Of a stretch of 64,000 nucleotides of DNA, positions 36,401-51,400 are shown piece by piece. The DNA lies in contig RSEF01000019.1 in the NCBI GenBank assembly GCA_003993805.1, positions 12,031,138-12,095,137 of the forward strand. Reading direction: 5' to 3'. How positions within the stretch are numbered: position 1 is the stretch's first letter; the number at the start of each line of letters is the position of its first letter. A model generated the notes under the pieces. It saw only the letters and a program-made list of their open reading frames with translations, did no database searches and was not told the DNA's origin. Made by a program: the position numbers and the translations under genes. This stretch comes from Himantopus leucocephalus. Lineage: Eukaryota > Chordata > Aves > Charadriiformes > Recurvirostridae.

Positions 36401-39400
36401 CTCACAGCGTCCAGGTGGGGAAAGTCCTTGCGTTCAGCCATGTGTAGAGTAAAGTGTAGAAACCATTTGCTGGTGTTCGTGCTTTCTGGGGATAGACTGC
36501 TTCAGATTTTCCAGCCTAACACCTTTTTTGAGACCCAGAATTCCCCTTAAGGAGGTGAAAAATGGAAGGCAACAGCACAGCTTCTAGCCTCAAGCTTGTG
36601 TGAGGACGTTAAGTGCCCTTAAGTGTCTCTGAACGGTGAGGTCCCTAAGCCCTGCATCTGCACGACAGGGACAACTCACATGCAAAGAAAGAAAAAGCTG
36701 CAATTAGAGAAGCTGGACATCAGGGTTCAGGAGAGCAGCGAAGAAGAAAGTGACTGTCAGGCAGCCCCTTGCCAAGGTCATGGCACAAAGGACCTGATGG
36801 GAATGTCGGGGTTGCTGATGGCATATCTTACACAACATGTACTCTCCCCAGGCATCAGTAGGTCATCAGGGTTTAGTGCTTTTGCTTCATCCATTTAAAT
36901 TGCTGCTGACCTCTCCAAAAGGCTGCAGAATGTGGCTAGGAAGCAGCTTTTGCCGCTGGAGTGACTGTAAGCCAGGAGGCAGCACCCCCAACAACTTCAC
37001 GGGCAGAAGCTTCAAGTTTAGAAAAGGACACTGGGAACTTTGGAGAGGACATGGAGGCCCATGGCCCTTTTAAAGGGTTGTAAGTAAGTGTTGGCCTGTG
37101 CAGGGAAAGAAAAACCTGGATATTCAAACCATTTTGGAAGGTTTCATCTGCGTACTTATTTCTAGCACAACTGCCACAGGAATGAGTCTTGCTACTGACT
37201 CTAGTTGGTAGAAGTTACTTTCAAGTAGTTAGCAGGGTCACTAGAAAATCTTTTTGAACTGTTAGGCTAAGAAATGGCCTTCCAAAACAGCCTGCTGATC
37301 ACAACAGCCACCATGCTTAATTTCAAGTGGCTTGATTTGGATGCTTGGCTCAAGTGATGCCTGCTAAAAAGGGGGACCAGCTTGATGCTGCCACTGGCTC
37401 CCGGCTCCCTTCCTGTGCGTGCATGCACAGCTGTAGCTCAAGGATGCTCTTGCAGTAGGGTAAGAATAACTTGTCCTTGCACAGGTTGCTGTGAGCTTGG
37501 AGCTCGCTATTGGCTGTGATACCCCAGCACAGCCACCTTTGATAACTGAGAGCTCGCTGGTATTCAGTCTCTAATAACATAGCAGGGTCATTTTAGCTTT
37601 CTGCTAGAGTTACTTGGGTTCTGGATGGTCAGCCCGATACGCCCTCCCCTAGCCCACTTGGTATTTATAACTCAATGTAGACTTGTTGCTATGGTCTCTG
37701 ATAAGCGTTTGCTTAACAGTATCGCTAAAAATACCCTGGCCACCTTGGGAAGCCTTTTAAAAACACATCTTTCCATGAGCTCATCTCATGTTGTCAACAG
37801 AAATAGCTGCGTGCCCCAGTGTCTCCTTGTGCTGGGCACCAGTCGCTCTGAGGCGTGTGCATTTACAGGGCTTTGTGTCTGCTGACCCTCTGACGCCTCA
37901 AATCCTGCCCTCTCCCCCCACTTTTTGTGAGCTGCAGAGACCAACGGGGGGGGGGTGGGGTGTGGGGTGTGTTAGGGCTTGTGGAAATTTGAGAGCAGTT
38001 AGTGCAACACCTAAGAGTAGGAGGCAATTGAACCCAATTCTTCAAGATGCTGCTTTGATTATGGACCAATTTTACAGCTTTATGAGATTCAGCTTTTTTG
38101 TTTGACGACCTGGTGCAGGTCGTGTTGGCGTTCCCCCGCCCCTGCCTTTTTTCCAGCGCTTGACTTCTGCTTTTAACTTGGCTTTTTGCTCGGCTTTACA
38201 GAGAGCAGGTGACTGTGAGGGTAAAGAGGTCAAAGCAGCTGAGAGAGGAGTGGGTTTGCCAAGCGGTGTCCGTCTCAGCTGGCTGTTGTGCTCATCCTCG
38301 AGGTGTGGGAGGGCGAAGAAGTGGCAGGAGTCAACAGCGGGTGTGAGGCTGTGATTGCTAACCTACCGTGCTGCCAGTCACCCTGCTATTACACTAGACT
38401 GATCCCAGTTCCCAGCAGCTGTGGCTGAGGGACAAACAAGAAAACAAAGCTGTGGATTGCAAAATCAGAGCCAGAACCAAACCACTTGAGCCTGAGAGGG
38501 ACTAATCTGTAAAGAAAGCCTTGAGCTGACTGGAGACTGTGAGCCCCTTCTGACCTTCCGCAAAAGCTTGCTGCTTCTGAATCCTGTTTGCTCTTCTTGT
38601 GGGTGTATGTTAACCCTTTAAGCTTACTTGAAAGAGTACCCTTTGTCTGGTTAATGATCCTTGCCGGACACCTGTAGAACGACACTGGCTCTGTTTGTCT
38701 CTGAAGCAGCAGTGGGACCTTTTTACTTTATTCCTAATGAGTGCAAACATCTGCAACCATGGCTGTGAAATTAGAATAATAGCACGGTGCTGTAGTAGAT
38801 GGGCTGACCGTCTCTTTCTTACTACAGTAGCACTTGTACAATGGGCTTGGTGCTGCCGCTGTGGAGTGACACCTTGATCCACCTGGACGGGGATGGGTGA
38901 GTGTCTTTTGTATGTTCTAGGTCAGTAGCAGAAGGTTTCCATGTGTTAGCTTACAGCACGGTACATGGAGAAGGACTCAAATGATTGCAGAGCCTTAACA
39001 GGTCCAGCAGACCTCCTGCTGTTGACCTGTATCGGGTTAGCAGGCTCAAACGCCCTAAATCACAGTGGTTGTGGCAGGGAGCACCAATAATTGACTTATC
39101 TGTGAATAAACACGCACTGAGACAGTGGCTTGTGTGTGTGTTTAAGCTGGAGTAAAGGAGCTTTTACTGGTGAGTGGGTGTGCAGTGAAAGCTCCTTAAA
39201 GGGATCCTATTATGTGTTCCTCCATCACGCTTGCAGCAGGCAGCGTTCGGCTGAACATAAAATAAGAATGATGTTTCTCTGCCAAATAGACACCTGACTT
39301 GCAGCCTCCTGTTTGTGCCAGTTACAAAGGCTGTCCAGTGCAGTGCATGGAATGACTTTTCTTTCCTTGGTAGCTGCCCCGGGATCACTTTAGCTGGACT

Positions 39401-42400
39401 CTGTTGCTCCCAGCTGTGGCACTGAATTTGTGTTGCCAAGGTAAACAGCACAGCCCAGCACTGTCCCACTGTCTTAGTTTCGTTCCCAAACAGCAGCTGC
39501 TTTAAAAAGTTATCTTAGAGCTTTTAGCGTGCTATTTTGATCTGTTTGCTAGCTGAACTCAGCAGCGTATGCATAGGGCTACTCCTTTGCTGTTCTAACG
39601 TGCTACAAACCATCAGTTATTAACTGAAAAGTTGCTTTTGGGACACATTTTTACTGTGCCTTTTTTTCCTCTCTCCAGAGGGTTCAGCGTATCGACAGAT
39701 AACAGGGTTCATATATTCAAGCCAGTGTCTGTACAGGCAATGTGGTAAGTACTTACTCTAATCTGTCCCGGTGATCCTTTTTCCAAGGTGTTTTGGCTGC
39801 TTGAACATTTAAAAACCAGGTGCTGCTTTGCATTATTGGTATCTTGAGACCTACTTGAGCAGCCAGAAGTCTCCTTCAGAGACTGGGAAGGAAGTTTGAT
39901 ACCCAAGAAAAGAAACATGCAAGTGCTGGTATACAGCGGTGAGTTTATAATACTCCTGCAGCCGCACCTTCGTCTCAGCTGGGGGCAGGAAGGAATAGGG
40001 TAATTTTCCTTGCAAAGAGCTGCTGCTTTGAATCTCTCCAAAGCAGAATTGCTTTGAGCATGTGTTTGAAATACATTTATTTTTTTATTTGTCACAAATA
40101 AGGAAATACATGCTGTGCATATTTTAGGAGTCTCTGTCTCCAGTGAGACATGTTCATTGTGATAGCGGGAAGGAAAGAGAAGCTGCCTGCATTTTTCTTT
40201 CCTTTTAGGGTGGCTCATGTAAGAATGTAGTGGCCATGAAAGTATTTCTGGCTCAAGCTTCTTTGCATTGCAGAAATACATCGCCTGTCAGGGTGTCATG
40301 CTACTGTGTCACCCCAGTGATTTTGACCTGGATCCTTCTGATCCCAGTCAAAGATTTAAAACAAGCTAAAAATAGGAGAGGGGGATTTGTTTCCCAGCAG
40401 CAGCTGAAGAAACTTCTGACATCCCTCGTGCAGTGAGAGAGGCCAGACACCTAAACACCTCAGAAAAGTCAAGTTCTAAGCCCTTGGTTGTGCAGCTCTC
40501 CATGTCTCATTCCTGGGCGTCCCTGTCCTGTACGCAGGGGAGCTGATGGCACGGTATGAGCTGTTAGAGCACCCTGTCTTGGACACAAACTCTGCATCTT
40601 ATTTATGGCTTAGGCAGTTGTAGCAGTTTTTGGAGCCTCTGGCCTCTGAATTGTGGGCACCTTCGCTGCTCTCCAGCCTTGACTTGGCATACTTCAGTTA
40701 AGACGTGCAAGCTCTTGCAGCATGTAGTTATCCACATCCTTGCAGGACAGCCTCCTGCTCGGTGCTGGGGGCTGGTGCTGGGGTTTGTACCAACTGGTGG
40801 GACATAAGCAGCATCCTGGAGGAGGCTGAAGGAAGAAATTATAATCCTGCATGTATTTTTTCCCTTTCTAGGTCTGCTCTGCAGAGTTTACATAAGGCTT
40901 GTGAGGTGGCACGGAGCAACAATTACTACCCAGGGAGCCTCTTCCTCACGTGGGTCAGTTACTATGAGAGCCATATCAACTCCGACCAGTCGTCAGTCAA
41001 CGAGTGGAATGCCATGCAAGATGTGCAGTCCCACCGGCCTGACTCGCCCGCCCTCTTCACAGATGTGTAAGTTGGTGTGGCTCTGCTGAGCCAAAGTGTT
41101 TGGCTGTCAAGCACTGCAGTCTCCAAATGAGGAGACAGTTTCCACAAGAGATTACTCTTAATTAGGTATTAATAAGAAGAGGTTTCCTGTTCCAGGTAAT
41201 GAGTGGACCCCTGGTTAGGTAAACACCAGCACTGGAAGTGTAGCTCTCCTGGGGCTCCCTTGCATCTCCTCCAGCCTCTGTTTTCAGTCTAGTTTTTTAC
41301 TTTGGGCTTTAGGCTCGCAGATCTTTGCTTCTGCAAGGCAAGTTCCATGTTACTAGTGAGAGAGAGGTGTGGTGTATTCTAGTACCGAGGCTTTCCTATT
41401 TGCTGGTTTTGTCTTCTGATTTCAAGGCCTAGTGTCTCCTGCGAGGGGCAGGTTTCTCTGGACTTTGCTCCTAACACTGGCACGGGTCTGAGCACATGGT
41501 TAGAGTAACATGGTCTTTTTTTCCTTACTCAGTTCATTTTGCCATAAAGTGAAGTGTTTATGTATGGACTTCTGAGACTGTGAGCTCACAAGCATCCTCA
41601 CAGACATCCATCTGATACGCCTAAGAGTGGGGACAAAGAGCAATGCAGTTTTTCATCGTTCTGAGGAGCTCTGCGAGTGTGGAACAGGACAGTATATAGG
41701 TTCCAAAACAGTGGCTGAAGTAGATCGGTAGACAGTTTGGAAAGGCAAAATTTATAGGCTATATCAACATTCAAGGTTTACAAGCCCCATAATTAGTAAT
41801 TGCTGATGGTACTGATACCATATAACCTCAAAGGTAGTCTGTGTCCAGATGTGGTGCCAAGCGTGAGGGCTTAGTTGTCCAGTTTGTAGTAGAAGAAATG
41901 ACTTCACTGCTTTCCCAGTATAATAGTGCCATTGGTTGATTTATGCTCTCAGATATTTCCTGTTGTTGGAGTTCAGTGAGTGAATAATAATGCTGAGCAG
42001 TTGTTCAGCTGTGAGCAAGTCTTCACACTTGGTTGTTTTTTAATGTACAAGAAGGGAGGCTGAAAAGTTTTGGCAGACTGTCAGATTAATAGTCTCTTGT
42101 AGCTTTTCATATATAAATTTTATGTAACCCACCCTTTCCCTGGTGGCAGCAGTTGAATGATTTCCTGGGGACACCTAGACAGCATTTTCTTAATTGAGTC
42201 CTGAAATAATGCGTGAGGTTAAAAGGACCAGGAACTTTCATTATTTTTATTTGTGAACCACCAGTTGGACGCTTGCAAAGCAGAGAAGTATCTGTGCAGT
42301 GACCATCGTGGCAACCTTCCAGAGAAACAGAAAGGTGGTGTGAGATGTTACTGCTGAGTCCCTTCTAAAGACGATGGGTGAGACAGCTCTGTGCTGCTCC

Positions 42401-45400
42401 TCTGTTGCAACTTCCCCTGGTGTTAGGCTATTTTTGCAGCTGGTGATAAGGTCCCCTGGCAGCAGAGGCTGGAGGAATGCACAGAGGCTTAGCTGCCCTC
42501 GTCTCTCCATGTAAGGAGCTTTGGAGCTGTTACCTTTCCAAGAAAGGTAGGGGGAGGCTTAGATATTGCTCCAGAGAGTATAATGCAGCCTTCCCAATTT
42601 AAATTTTACCAAATACCAGAGGTTCTCCGGATGACTGCAATGGATTAGGAGCATTCAGTTGGTCTTTCGTATACAACAGAGAATCTAAACTGGGCTTTAC
42701 AGTCACCTGAATTCCCTCCAGCTGAGGACGTGCTTGGGGGAAGTAGTGTGAGTATGTGAGACTCTGCAGAGTATCCAGTCTATACAGTACCTGCTTAAAA
42801 AGTGCCATGAGTCCAGTTTGTTTCCCCGCCTAGTGACTCTGTTTGCTTTCTTCTGATAGACCAACTGAGCGGGAGCGTACAGAACGGCTAATTAAGACCA
42901 AGTTAAGGGAGATCATGATGCAGAAAGATTTGGAGAACATCACATCAAAAGAGGTGCGTGGTGCGGGAGCAGCAGTGCTGTTGTGCAGACTAGAGAGCTC
43001 TGTACTTTGTGTCGTGAAAAAAGGCCAGGACAAAAACTTCTCATGGCTTCCTTGTGTTTCTCCTCCCACCCAGATACGCACAGAGCTGGAGATGCAGATG
43101 GTGTGTAACCTGCGGGAGTTCAAAGAGTTCATTGACAATGAGATGATAGTGATCCTTGGGCAGATGGACAGCCCCACGCAGATATTTGATCATGTCTTTT
43201 TGGTAAGTCTAACTGTGAATTAAGAGTAAGCACACCTAAACACTTCTCACTCTCTCTTGGTTGACACAGGGGCCTCTGGAGGAGCTTCAAGGAACTCTGA
43301 AAGAGATTGGCTGACCCTGGGGTCACATACTCTTAAGCAAAACACAAGATATTAGAGCTATTTAACAAGAGCAGCATGGCTTCTTGGCTGTACTAAACTG
43401 CCGTACAACACCACCCAAGCTGTAGACCCCGTCACTAGAGAATGGAAGGGAAAAAGTCTTAATTCTACCTACTTTGTAGAGCTGTTTCCATTGATGTAAG
43501 ACCAGGTTTTTAGCGTTAACTGTCCAGGGTACCCGCACACCAAGTTCTTGGAGTATACGTGTGTTTGGGAAGGGCATAACTACAGCAAAGAGGGAGGGGA
43601 GCTGTTGGGGAGAGCTGTGTAACGTTCAGGTGGAGTGACACTGTTCTAACGTGGAGCTCTGAGTTCATTTGATCCAGGAGGAACAGAGGAGCTTGACAAA
43701 GAATCCTGGAGATAAGTCACTTAAGGAAACATAAACATTTCGCCTTTTAATGTTTTGCTTGCTTAGTTGCCTTTCATTGCTCCTGTCTAATTACTGCACC
43801 TCCTTCTGGTGAGTCAGCACTCCGCTGGATTTCCCAGCCCTGAAGCAACGGACGCAGGTTTGGTTGGGCTGTCTAGCCTATGAGGTTGGCTCAACTCTAA
43901 ACAAAACCATTCCTCTTGGACCAGCTGGTCTTTCCAAAGGAAGAGGGCCTCTCCCAGTCTCCTGAAGCTTAGTGCCATGGCTCAGAAGGGGTGGTGTATG
44001 TTAATGTGAGCGCTCCCAAGAAATTGTGGTGAGGTAGAGCCAGGAAACTCAAAGTACCTAGGATGTAAAGGATTTATTTTTCTTGCAGACTATGTTCTCT
44101 GGAGAGAGAGACCTGTTAGAGGCTTAGGGTGCTAGTCAAAAGCAGTACAGGCAGCTCAGTCTGCTGCAGGGCTTGGAGTCTTGGCTCTGAGTGCATTTAA
44201 TGGGAACAAGACCTTTAAAACAAGGCTTGCAGGCAGCACCAAGGAGAAGAGCTGTGGCTAATGTGTGGAATAGAAGTATTTGCAAAGCAGCTCTCTGCGG
44301 TGAGGAGCAGTGCTGCTGGGGCTGGGCACCAGCTTAATTCAGGAGTGTGTATACTGCAAGGCAGAGTCGTACAGTGAGGTCTCTGGAAGACATGGAGCTG
44401 TTTCCTTCCAGGTGGAGGCAAGAGTCCTGTGGGATCCCACTTAGGGAGTGCTAAAATAACTAAGCAGGAAAGAAGAGACCTGATGATGTTGGTGATTGTG
44501 GACAGGAGAAAAGGCTTTCACCACTGCAGCATTGTTCTCCATACCTGTGGAAACTCGTGGTTCCCAGGCCTGAATTAAATTATTCTTCCTTGGCCAGAAA
44601 GAGGCAACATGAAGCTAACCAAGTCTGGCTGGCTAGGGTAAATAAGGCAGGGATCAAAATATGGTTGTTGGCAGATACTGAATAGCAAGAGCCCCCATAG
44701 TCCTCCTTCACATCGTGCACAGCTCTGGGCTTTGCTGGGATTGACCTGATCTGTGTCTGAAGGCAATGGATTCTGTTGAAATCTGAGCTACCATGGCATG
44801 GAACATTTGCCCCTTTATTCTGCTCAAAATTAGAGTCCCATCTGTGCTGAACCCTTGAATGGTGTCCTCATTATGATGATTTCTCTTAGAAAGTAGTTCA
44901 ATTTGGGAAAAGCCAGCTGCTTTTCGTTTGTTGTATTCCTGAAGTGTCAAGACAAGACAACAGACTTGTCCCCATTAGCTACCAGAATAGTAGCAGCGCT
45001 TTCCTCTGTGTGTACATCTAGATGCAGGCTGTGAGCACTTAAGACTTTTTTGCAAGTGCTGTCACGGGCGCAAGTGCCTGCCTGTGAGTCAGAGCTCTTG
45101 GAGCTCCCCCGTCTCAGACACGGGAAGCCAATGCACGCTTCCTGGGGCAAGTAGCAACCCATCCTCTGGGTGGACACTGCTGCTTCTGCAAGACTGGAGG
45201 TTCTCGCTCTCGGGCTGACGGGGTTGTCAGGCAGGTGCTGGGTATGCTCAAGGGCTGGCTCGCCCTGGCTGTGCATCTCCTGGCCCTGGGGCAACGTGGA
45301 AGCCTGTGCCGTGGGAGCAGCCATGAGCAGTGCTGTTCTGGTGATGGTAGTGCTGCCTGGGTCCCTCTTGCTTGCTCCTTCATCTGAACCGTCTTTCTGT

Positions 45401-48400
45401 TTAGGAGCTGTTTTAGGGCAGGGAAGCAGATAGCTTGTGCACCTTACATTTAGAAGGAAGCCTTTGAGCAGTTTTGTCCTCAGTCAGGGTTTATGTGTTT
45501 CAGCAGGAAGCGAGCAGCGTGGAGGCCCTGTGTGTGCTGCGGAGAAGAGGGTTAGCTAGCCAGGGTTAAATGTGTTTATTTCTCTGCTCACGCAGGCTTT
45601 GAACGTGGGGAGAAGAGGTGTAACCCAACTGAGCTTATGGTGTTGCTGCCTTTGATGTGTGAGATGGGTGTTTCATGTATAAACAGCACCTGGATGGTTT
45701 TTAAATGCAGGCAGTCTCTCTTCTGTGGGGTAGAGCTGGCAGCAGCCTCCAGGGAAAGGGTGGAGTGGTCTCGTCTTTGCTGAGGTTGATTTGTCAGCGG
45801 TTTGCAGGAGGTGCCAGCATATGGTGCTGGGTTCCTGCTTTGCAGAGCTGCTGGTTGCTTCAGAATAGATCTGGTTAATGGGATGAGATAAGGCGCTGAA
45901 CATCATCCCTGTTACCACTCTTCTGTGTACCCCTTTACTCAAAAGACCCCCCTGCTCTACAACACGTGGCTGGCCAGCTTCCTCCCCCTGTTCACTGGTG
46001 ACAGTCCTTCCCTTCATCAGTCATCTGGCCAGGCCTTCCTTCTGGCTGATGTGTCCGTTTACATGTTTTCCCTGCAGGGCTCCGAATGGAATGCCTCCAA
46101 TTTGGAAGACTTGCAGAACAGAGGGTAAGTAGCTTCAGGCCATCAGCTTAAAAGCAAGAGCCTGGCCTCAACGCTTGTCTATGCAACAAACTCTGTTCCG
46201 TACCTGCTGTGTAACCTGTGTCTTACTAAAGGTTTTGCAGATCCGAACAAGCTCTTGCTTCCTCCAAACCTTGTGTCCCACAAACAGGGACCCTAAAGTA
46301 AAAGAATCTTGTTCCCTGACCTTGACTGACATCCCCTGGGTGAACCAAGGAAGCCAGTAATCTCATAGCTATAAGTAGCAAAAAGCTACAATTACTTAAC
46401 TAGATGCTACGTAGTTGGCTCTGTGCCCTCTGCTCCAGCCCGTTGTTCTGGACCTCTGGACCGCGGCAGGAAGGAAAATATGTAAAAGAACATTGGTTGC
46501 TTTGAGTGGGGCCCAGAGGGAAGTAAAGTCCTATAGCTCTCGGGCTTAGCACTGATGGGTTCCTCCCTCTCCTGCTCTTTCTGCCTTTCAGGCGTAAGCT
46601 TAGAGTGTCCTTTCTCTAGGCCAGGTGGATCTAAGCACCAAGATTTTGCAATTAAATCATTATTTATGGGTCTGGCTTATTTGTGCCAATCCGGTGGGAA
46701 AAACTAATCACTGCTCAATTGAATTGATAGCGTGCTTCTGTACCTCAGAGAATCAGCCTGGCAAAATTGACTCTCCTCATTCAGCTCAGAGTCTGCTGCA
46801 GTTTCCTTGGGTCAGACAGGTCCTACTTGACTGCCAGCGATCTCATACTTGCTAGGGAAAAGGGATGTCACTCCCTTGCGATGCTATGGTTCTGTCTGAT
46901 ATCCCAGCATGAGTGCAGTTCATAAGCATCTTAGGAGTAACCCTCAGGGCTAAAAATACTGGGTGTAGTGCACATAAATACCATATGGTTTCTCTAGCAG
47001 TTTCCTTTCCAGAAAAATTAGGGATAAGAAATAAATCCTCCCCAGTGGCTCATTGTCTGTTACATCTCTCTGTAGTTATTTTAAGCCTTTGTTTAACTAC
47101 AGTGTTGCTCACGAGCTTATGCCTTCAGTCCTCCTGTGTTGTTGGTGCAGCAGGAGGAGAGATTTTCAAAGGAGCTTTGTGAAAGTGTCCAAACACAAAC
47201 TGAACGGTCTGTGCAGGAGCTCCGTTGACCCAAGGGTTGCAAACACTTAGAATAGAGATGGTGGGCAAGGAGTGTAACCTGGCATGCTGTAGAGGAAGCT
47301 TCTATGCAGTATGGATGGAAGCCCTCTTAGCAGAGGCTAGGCTCTAAATTGCTCAGCAAAACCTTCTGTCTGTGTTAGCCACTGCTTCGCTGCCTTAAGT
47401 CCTGGTTTCCAAGGCGGTATGTTTGAGACTGCGACTTCAAATGCTTGTGAGTTTTGCCGCTCACAAACCAAGGCAAGGCTGTTACATAGCAGCTGTGATA
47501 TCTCTAAACGTGCTGTGTTCTGCACACTCTGCATTTTTATCTGCTGTCTGTGTCCATGCAGGGTGCGGTATATTTTGAATGTGACTCGAGAAATAGATAA
47601 CTTCTTCCCTGGGCTCTTCGAATACCATAATATTCGGGTATATGATGAAGAAGCAACAGATCTTCTGGCTTATTGGAATGACACCTACAAATTCATCTCC
47701 AAGGCAAAGTAAGTCTTTTCAGAACAGAACAAACACATTTAGAAGATGTATACTAAGCATTTTGTATTTTCCTACTGATTTTCTTAACTACTTTTCCGGT
47801 CAGAAAGCAGATTGGCGCATGTTGCCTTTAAAGTATTGCTTCCATCATGGAAGTCTGTTATCTCTTAGCCATAGCTGGTGCCTGCAATTTCTCATAGCCT
47901 TGAAAAGCTGACGTGTTTGAGAATGACTTGACTTATTTTATTTAAGATGGTTTCTTTAAAAGACATCATTGTATTCCCTTAAGTGTTGATTTCGAAGTGT
48001 TGTCATCCTCAGAAGTATTCTCCTGCCCAGAATATTTTCCATTGGGGTTTCAATGATTTGGCCTCAGTACTATGTACAAGGTGATGTAAGTTAATAATGT
48101 TCCAAACTGGGGCAATTACTGTACCCCCTTGTTTGCCCTGTCCGCTTGTTGTGTTTGGGGGGGGTGTTGGGTTTAATCACCAAAAGCATTGCAATATTTT
48201 GACTAATTTGATTTGCAAAATTGAGAAAGTCTTAGAGCAGTCTAAAAGCTGCTGTAGGCCAGTGTACCCCGAACAGCGCGGACACCTCTCAGAGTGAGGA
48301 GTGCGGATGCAGGTACAGGCTGAGACAGCGGCAAGTGGCTGAGATCTGAGCTTGTCGAGGCACATGACTGTGTGTGCGCTGTGGCCTCCTGGTTTGTCCT

Positions 48401-51400
48401 GTAGGAACTTCACATGGCTGGCAATCCAGAAAACCGAGCACTTAAAGGAGAAAATGAAAGGTGCCAAACCCAAGTTCTCTCAGCCTGTTCCGTGCCAATA
48501 GCGCCCAGCGCACGGAGTTCGCAGAGGAGGGCTGTAGCCTTCCTCCTCGTATTTCATGGCAGACAAATGTTTTTTAATTCCTTGGAGCAAAGTGCTGGCT
48601 GCCCTTTCAGGCCCTGTCAGTACCAGCCTCACCACTCAAAGGCACGTTTGCTTTGCCCTCAAGAAGAAAAAATGGATTAAAGCCGAAGGATCTTCCATCG
48701 GATTGCAGCAGGGTGCTGCACTGCAGCTGTCATTTGAGGTCTCTGTCTCCAGCTGTGGGGACTTCCATCTTTTCCATTCACTTGCATTTGGACAGGTACC
48801 GAGGTGAAGGACTGTTTTTCTATCTATAGACAGTCCTAAGAAGTGGTCGTATCAAGAAGAATCTGCCAGTTTGGTCCCTGGGGCTTTTGGCTGGGTTTGC
48901 ACCTACCAGTGTCTGGAGAGCTGTGGGTGGGAGCTAGGTGGGGTTTCACACACCTGACTAAAGCAATGTTGGTCGTCTTCAGCCAATTGCCAAACCAGAT
49001 AATATGCCATCAAAAGTCTGCAGTACAAGAACATCTCTGTGCTAGAGGCTGCCCTGAACTGCTTAGTGTCTTCTCGGGATGTTTCTAAACTGTGACTCCA
49101 CGTTTGCGTGCAAAATGCCCTTTTTATTTGGAATACTGCTTGGTACCAGTGGGCCATTTGGGCTCAGTTCAAGGATGCCATGTTAGTCTTTAGTAGTCTT
49201 CATAAATCTCTGCAAACAACTGATGTTTGTCCACTTTGCAATAAAAGCTTCAGAAGCACTGTTGTAACAAAATCTGTTAAGAATATTAAGACCTTGTTCT
49301 TTACTTTCTTTGTGTGTCTTGCTCCAGTTTGTAAATTGGATTATCAGATCTCATCCCAGACTTCGGCTGTGGCCACAGTGTTGAAAATATATTCGATAAT
49401 GCTCTGGTAAAGAAGTTGCTATTTTCTTAAGCTTCTCGGAGACAGTGTTTTCTATTTAATGATCCTCTTTTGTCTTTCTCCCGCTTCAGGAAAAATGGTT
49501 CTAAGTGCCTGGTGCACTGCAAGATGGGAGTGAGCCGCTCGGCGTCCACGGTGATCGCCTACGCCATGAAGGAGTACGGCTGGAACCTGGACAGGGCTTA
49601 CGACTATGTGAAGGAACGGCGCACGGTCACCAAGCCCAACCCCAGCTTTATGCGGCAGCTGGAGGAATACCAAGGGATCCTGCTGGCCAGGTGAGTGGAA
49701 GGAATGACCCGGATTACCCATGCTAAGGCATAACACTTAAATGATTGACTCCATTACTTTATTAGAACTTCCATCACTGCATTATGTAAGCTTGTGATTG
49801 TCTTGGGAAAGATAGCGCTCTGTTTTCATGGGTTATCTCAGCTGAGCCTGGTAAAATGGGTGTAATAAAGAGCTTTTAGGAGGCTGTTTGGCTTTTGGGA
49901 TGGCTGCTTTTTGGAGAGTAGCATCCCGTAAACTGCCATCCAAACGCAGCATTCAGAGCTGTGCAGACTCCAGCAGAGATAAATGATGTCCCTATTGCTT
50001 GTAACATCACTTGGCAGGGAACTCGCTTTGTCTCCATCTCAGCCGTACAGTTCCCTGTTGAACATGTCCCTCCTCAGCAGCTGGTCTGGTTTTATTTAGA
50101 TCCCTTCAGTAAGTGTTGGTGTTAGGGGAGGGGACAGGATGTTCTGTGCGTTGCAACAGCGGTGTGTTTATTGCTGCATGGAGTCCTGAAGCTGGTCTGG
50201 ACCTGGGCCTGAGAATGGGCAAGTGTGTTGTAATCCCAAGCCTATCACCTGATTAGTAAAAAGACATAAATATTGCGTGTTTCTGAGAAATCCACTTGTA
50301 AGCTGTGTTAAGCAATGTCTTCACGTGATCAGCTGGAAGGGGGTAGTGATATTCAGTGTTTCGCCAGATTACGGTATTTTGTTTAGGATCCTGGTGTGCT
50401 TTGCCAGGGAGCAGATCTGAAGCAAGCAGAATTACCCAAGCTGAGCCTCCTGCCACGGGAGGTGGCTCTTAGCGTGTTTTGACCAAAGTAATTATTTCAT
50501 AGCTTCTTGGTGCTGTTGAAGGGTGCCTGTCTTACACTGTTCTTATGCAGCTCAGGCACTCGTGCTCTCTTTAGGGCACACTACTCACCTCTGTCCTCTG
50601 CTTGGTTTTGTCCCTTTGGGTCTGTCCTATCTGCTTGCAAAGACGTCCCTTCCTTCTTCTGTGCTAATGACTTACCTTTCCTTCTGTGCTCTCCACCTGC
50701 TCCCAGCAGTCTGGCTATCTCTGTTGCTGGGCCAGGTCTGGATTCCCAATTTTTACACCAAACTCCTGGTCTAAGCTCCTCCTGTCACTGCAGTGTGCTT
50801 CCCCTTTCTCTCTCTGCAACCTGAGGGCTCCTCCCAGCTTACTCGCTGATCAGATGCACCTGTGCTGATCAGGTCTTTGTCCTCCACCTCTTCCCATGTC
50901 TGCCTTCCTCTCCCCCTGCTCCCCAAACGTTGCCTGCCATAATGACCCTCTTTCTCTCTGAAAAAGCAGCCAAGTTAGTATCGAGTCTCAGGGTAGATCA
51001 CAGCGGAATAGATATTTTAAGAAATTGTGCTCTTATGGACTGAAACCCTTTGAGACAGACACCCCACCTGCCTTTGGTGCCTCGTGAGACACCAAACATG
51101 CTGCTGGCACCAGTTACTAAAGGTCAGTGCTTAACTCTGAGCTAGAGGTGACCTGTCTGGTGTGGTGTGCTATGTAGCACTGAGCAGACCAGGAAAGTAG
51201 ATCTTGCTGGGGTAGAGTGGATGGAGGAAAAGAAGCTTTTCAGAAGGGAAAAACGAGCCAACATCCTTTGCAACAGGTTGGTGAACACCTGTGAGGAGCC
51301 CTGGGCTGGTAGCAGCTATATGGGTATATCACATCCCCAATCCCTCAGCTCTGCATTTAGTTTAGGTAATCTGTCAGGCTGGTAGTTGGTGGCACACCTG

